Of a stretch of DNA of 64,000 nucleotides, positions 63,367 to 64,000 are shown one piece after another. Every line of letters begins with the position of its first letter. The stretch's first letter is position 1. The notes below the pieces were generated by a model. The model did no database searches. It was not told the DNA's origin and saw only the letters and a list, made by a program, of their open reading frames with translations. This DNA is from Mucilaginibacter pallidiroseus (lineage in GTDB: Bacteria; Bacteroidota; Bacteroidia; Sphingobacteriales; Sphingobacteriaceae), in NCBI RefSeq assembly GCF_007846085.1, contig NZ_VOEJ01000003.1, positions 1-64,000 of the forward strand, in the 5' to 3' direction. A program made the position numbers and the translations under genes.

Positions 63367-64000
63367 TTATTTACCTTCAGCGGCGGCTTCAATAACTGCT
63401 GCAACCGCTTTAGGCTGTGTAAGGTACAAGGTATGGCCACCTGTTATATGCGTTACTTTAGCTTTTGAGCGTGCAAACATTGTATCTTCAAGGCCCATGT
63501 TTACTACCTCATCATTTGATGGTTTTATCGCGTAAACTGGTTTATTTTTCCATGCAGTGATAGTTACTTTGTCAGTAAAAGCTTTAACAGTTAGTGGAAT
63601 TTGTGAATCATACATAAAATCAGCTTTTTCTTTGGTTTCGCCTTTGGCAAACGTCTCCCAGAAAGTTTCTTTTGCTAAGTAAACGTTACCTTTTGCGTCG
63701 GGAGGTAAAATACCTTTGGGCTGGTCTTTAACCCTTTGCACAAGGTCAAGCGTCGATTCCCCTTCATCAGGTATAAATGCAGCTACATACACCAGGCTTT
63801 TTACATTGTCTGCAGACCCGGCCTGTGTTATAACCGTACCGCCCCAGGAATGTCCTACCAATACAACAGGGCCCTTTTGGCGTTCTAAAGCGTTAGTGGT
63901 TGCCGTTACATCATCGGCTAACGAGCTTGTTGGATTTTGCACAAGCGTAATATTGTAACCATCTTTTACCAGTATTTTATAAACAGGCTCCCAACCAGAC
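63367..64000 (-). CDS. Alpha/beta hydrolase, partial (5' end beyond the window)
   Basis: Serine hydrolase of the alpha/beta fold; about 210 residues are visible and the N terminus is cut by the right window edge. The frame is open beyond an apparent start at 63942 (a GTG), giving SGWEPVYKILVKDGYNITLV before QNPTSSL, the usual continuation after the N-terminal LVHGAFADxS motif of this family. Nucleophile Ser in LVGHSWGGTV, acid Asp probably in KPSNDEVV, catalytic His in ITGGHTLYLTQP. This subgroup is often annotated as an esterase/hydrolase of unknown substrate. Confidence 0.85.
   Translation of the reverse strand, partial: SGWEPVYKILVKDGYNITLVQNPTSSLADDVTATTNALERQKGPVVLVGHSWGGTVITQAGSADNVKSLVYVAAFIPDEGESTLDLVQRVKDQPKGILPPDAKGNVYLAKETFWETFAKGETKEKADFMYDSQIPLTVKAFTDKVTITAWKNKPVYAIKPSNDEVVNMGLEDTMFARSKAKVTHITGGHTLYLTQPKAVAAVIEAAAEGK

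Overview
The window looks like chromosomal DNA of a Bacteroidota bacterium, most likely a member of the Sphingobacteriaceae (Mucilaginibacter/Pedobacter type; inference). Reasons: four SusC/SusD pairs, two further TonB-dependent receptors, many signal-peptidase-II lipoproteins, a FecR/ECF-sigma pair, DUF6377 and DUF5690 proteins, and promoters of the Bacteroidota form TTTG-N19/20-TAnnTTTG. I see no phage, transposon, CRISPR array, tRNA or rRNA body.

Layout. 1-430: three tandem promoters and a structured leader firing leftwards out of the window, probably of a stable-RNA (rRNA) operon. 641-8508: housekeeping genes (m5C RNA methyltransferase, PfkB kinase, PAS histidine kinase, NHL lipoprotein, exonuclease III, Tat-exported SDR), then a small ORF/RNA with a sigma-54-like promoter. 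8886-12538: iron uptake pair (siderophore receptor + PepSY-TM protein) behind a palindrome-rich promoter. 12665-19708: phytate locus (TonB receptor, beta-helix lipoprotein, beta-propeller phytase, and a TPR/HTH regulator). 20830-31668: phosphonate locus (SusC, SusD, alkaline-phosphatase-superfamily hydrolase, PhnZ-like HD oxygenase, XRE-cupin regulator, DUF5690 transporter, TIGR03364-type FAD oxidoreductase, phosphonatase-like hydrolase). 31863-33065: Bcr/CflA-type efflux pump. 33192-39808: DUF6377 regulator with an enzyme-less SusC/SusD pair. 39914-55046: alpha-mannan utilisation locus (two GH76, one GH92, SusCDE, sugar porter, mannose-6-phosphate isomerase, GntR regulator). 55169-62508: ECF sigma, FecR, SusC, SusD and a metallophosphatase. 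62692-64000: lipocalin and the 3' part of an alpha/beta hydrolase.

How it works together. Three separate loci address organic phosphorus: phytate, phosphonate and phosphate esters. A 19-bp direct repeat resembling a Pho box (two CTTAAnn units at 11-bp period) lies upstream of the phytate receptor operon, of its TPR regulator and of the PhnZ-like gene, suggesting common phosphate-starvation control. Within the phosphonate locus, a second motif, GTTTA-N7-TAAAC, is found as a 20-bp-spaced pair upstream of SusC, as a 20-bp-spaced pair upstream of the transporter/oxidoreductase operon, and as a single copy overlapping the -7 box of the phosphonatase gene. This ties an outer-membrane SusCD importer to phosphonate catabolism and is the most interesting system in the window. 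The mannan locus has its own divergent GntR gene with matching sites at both promoters.
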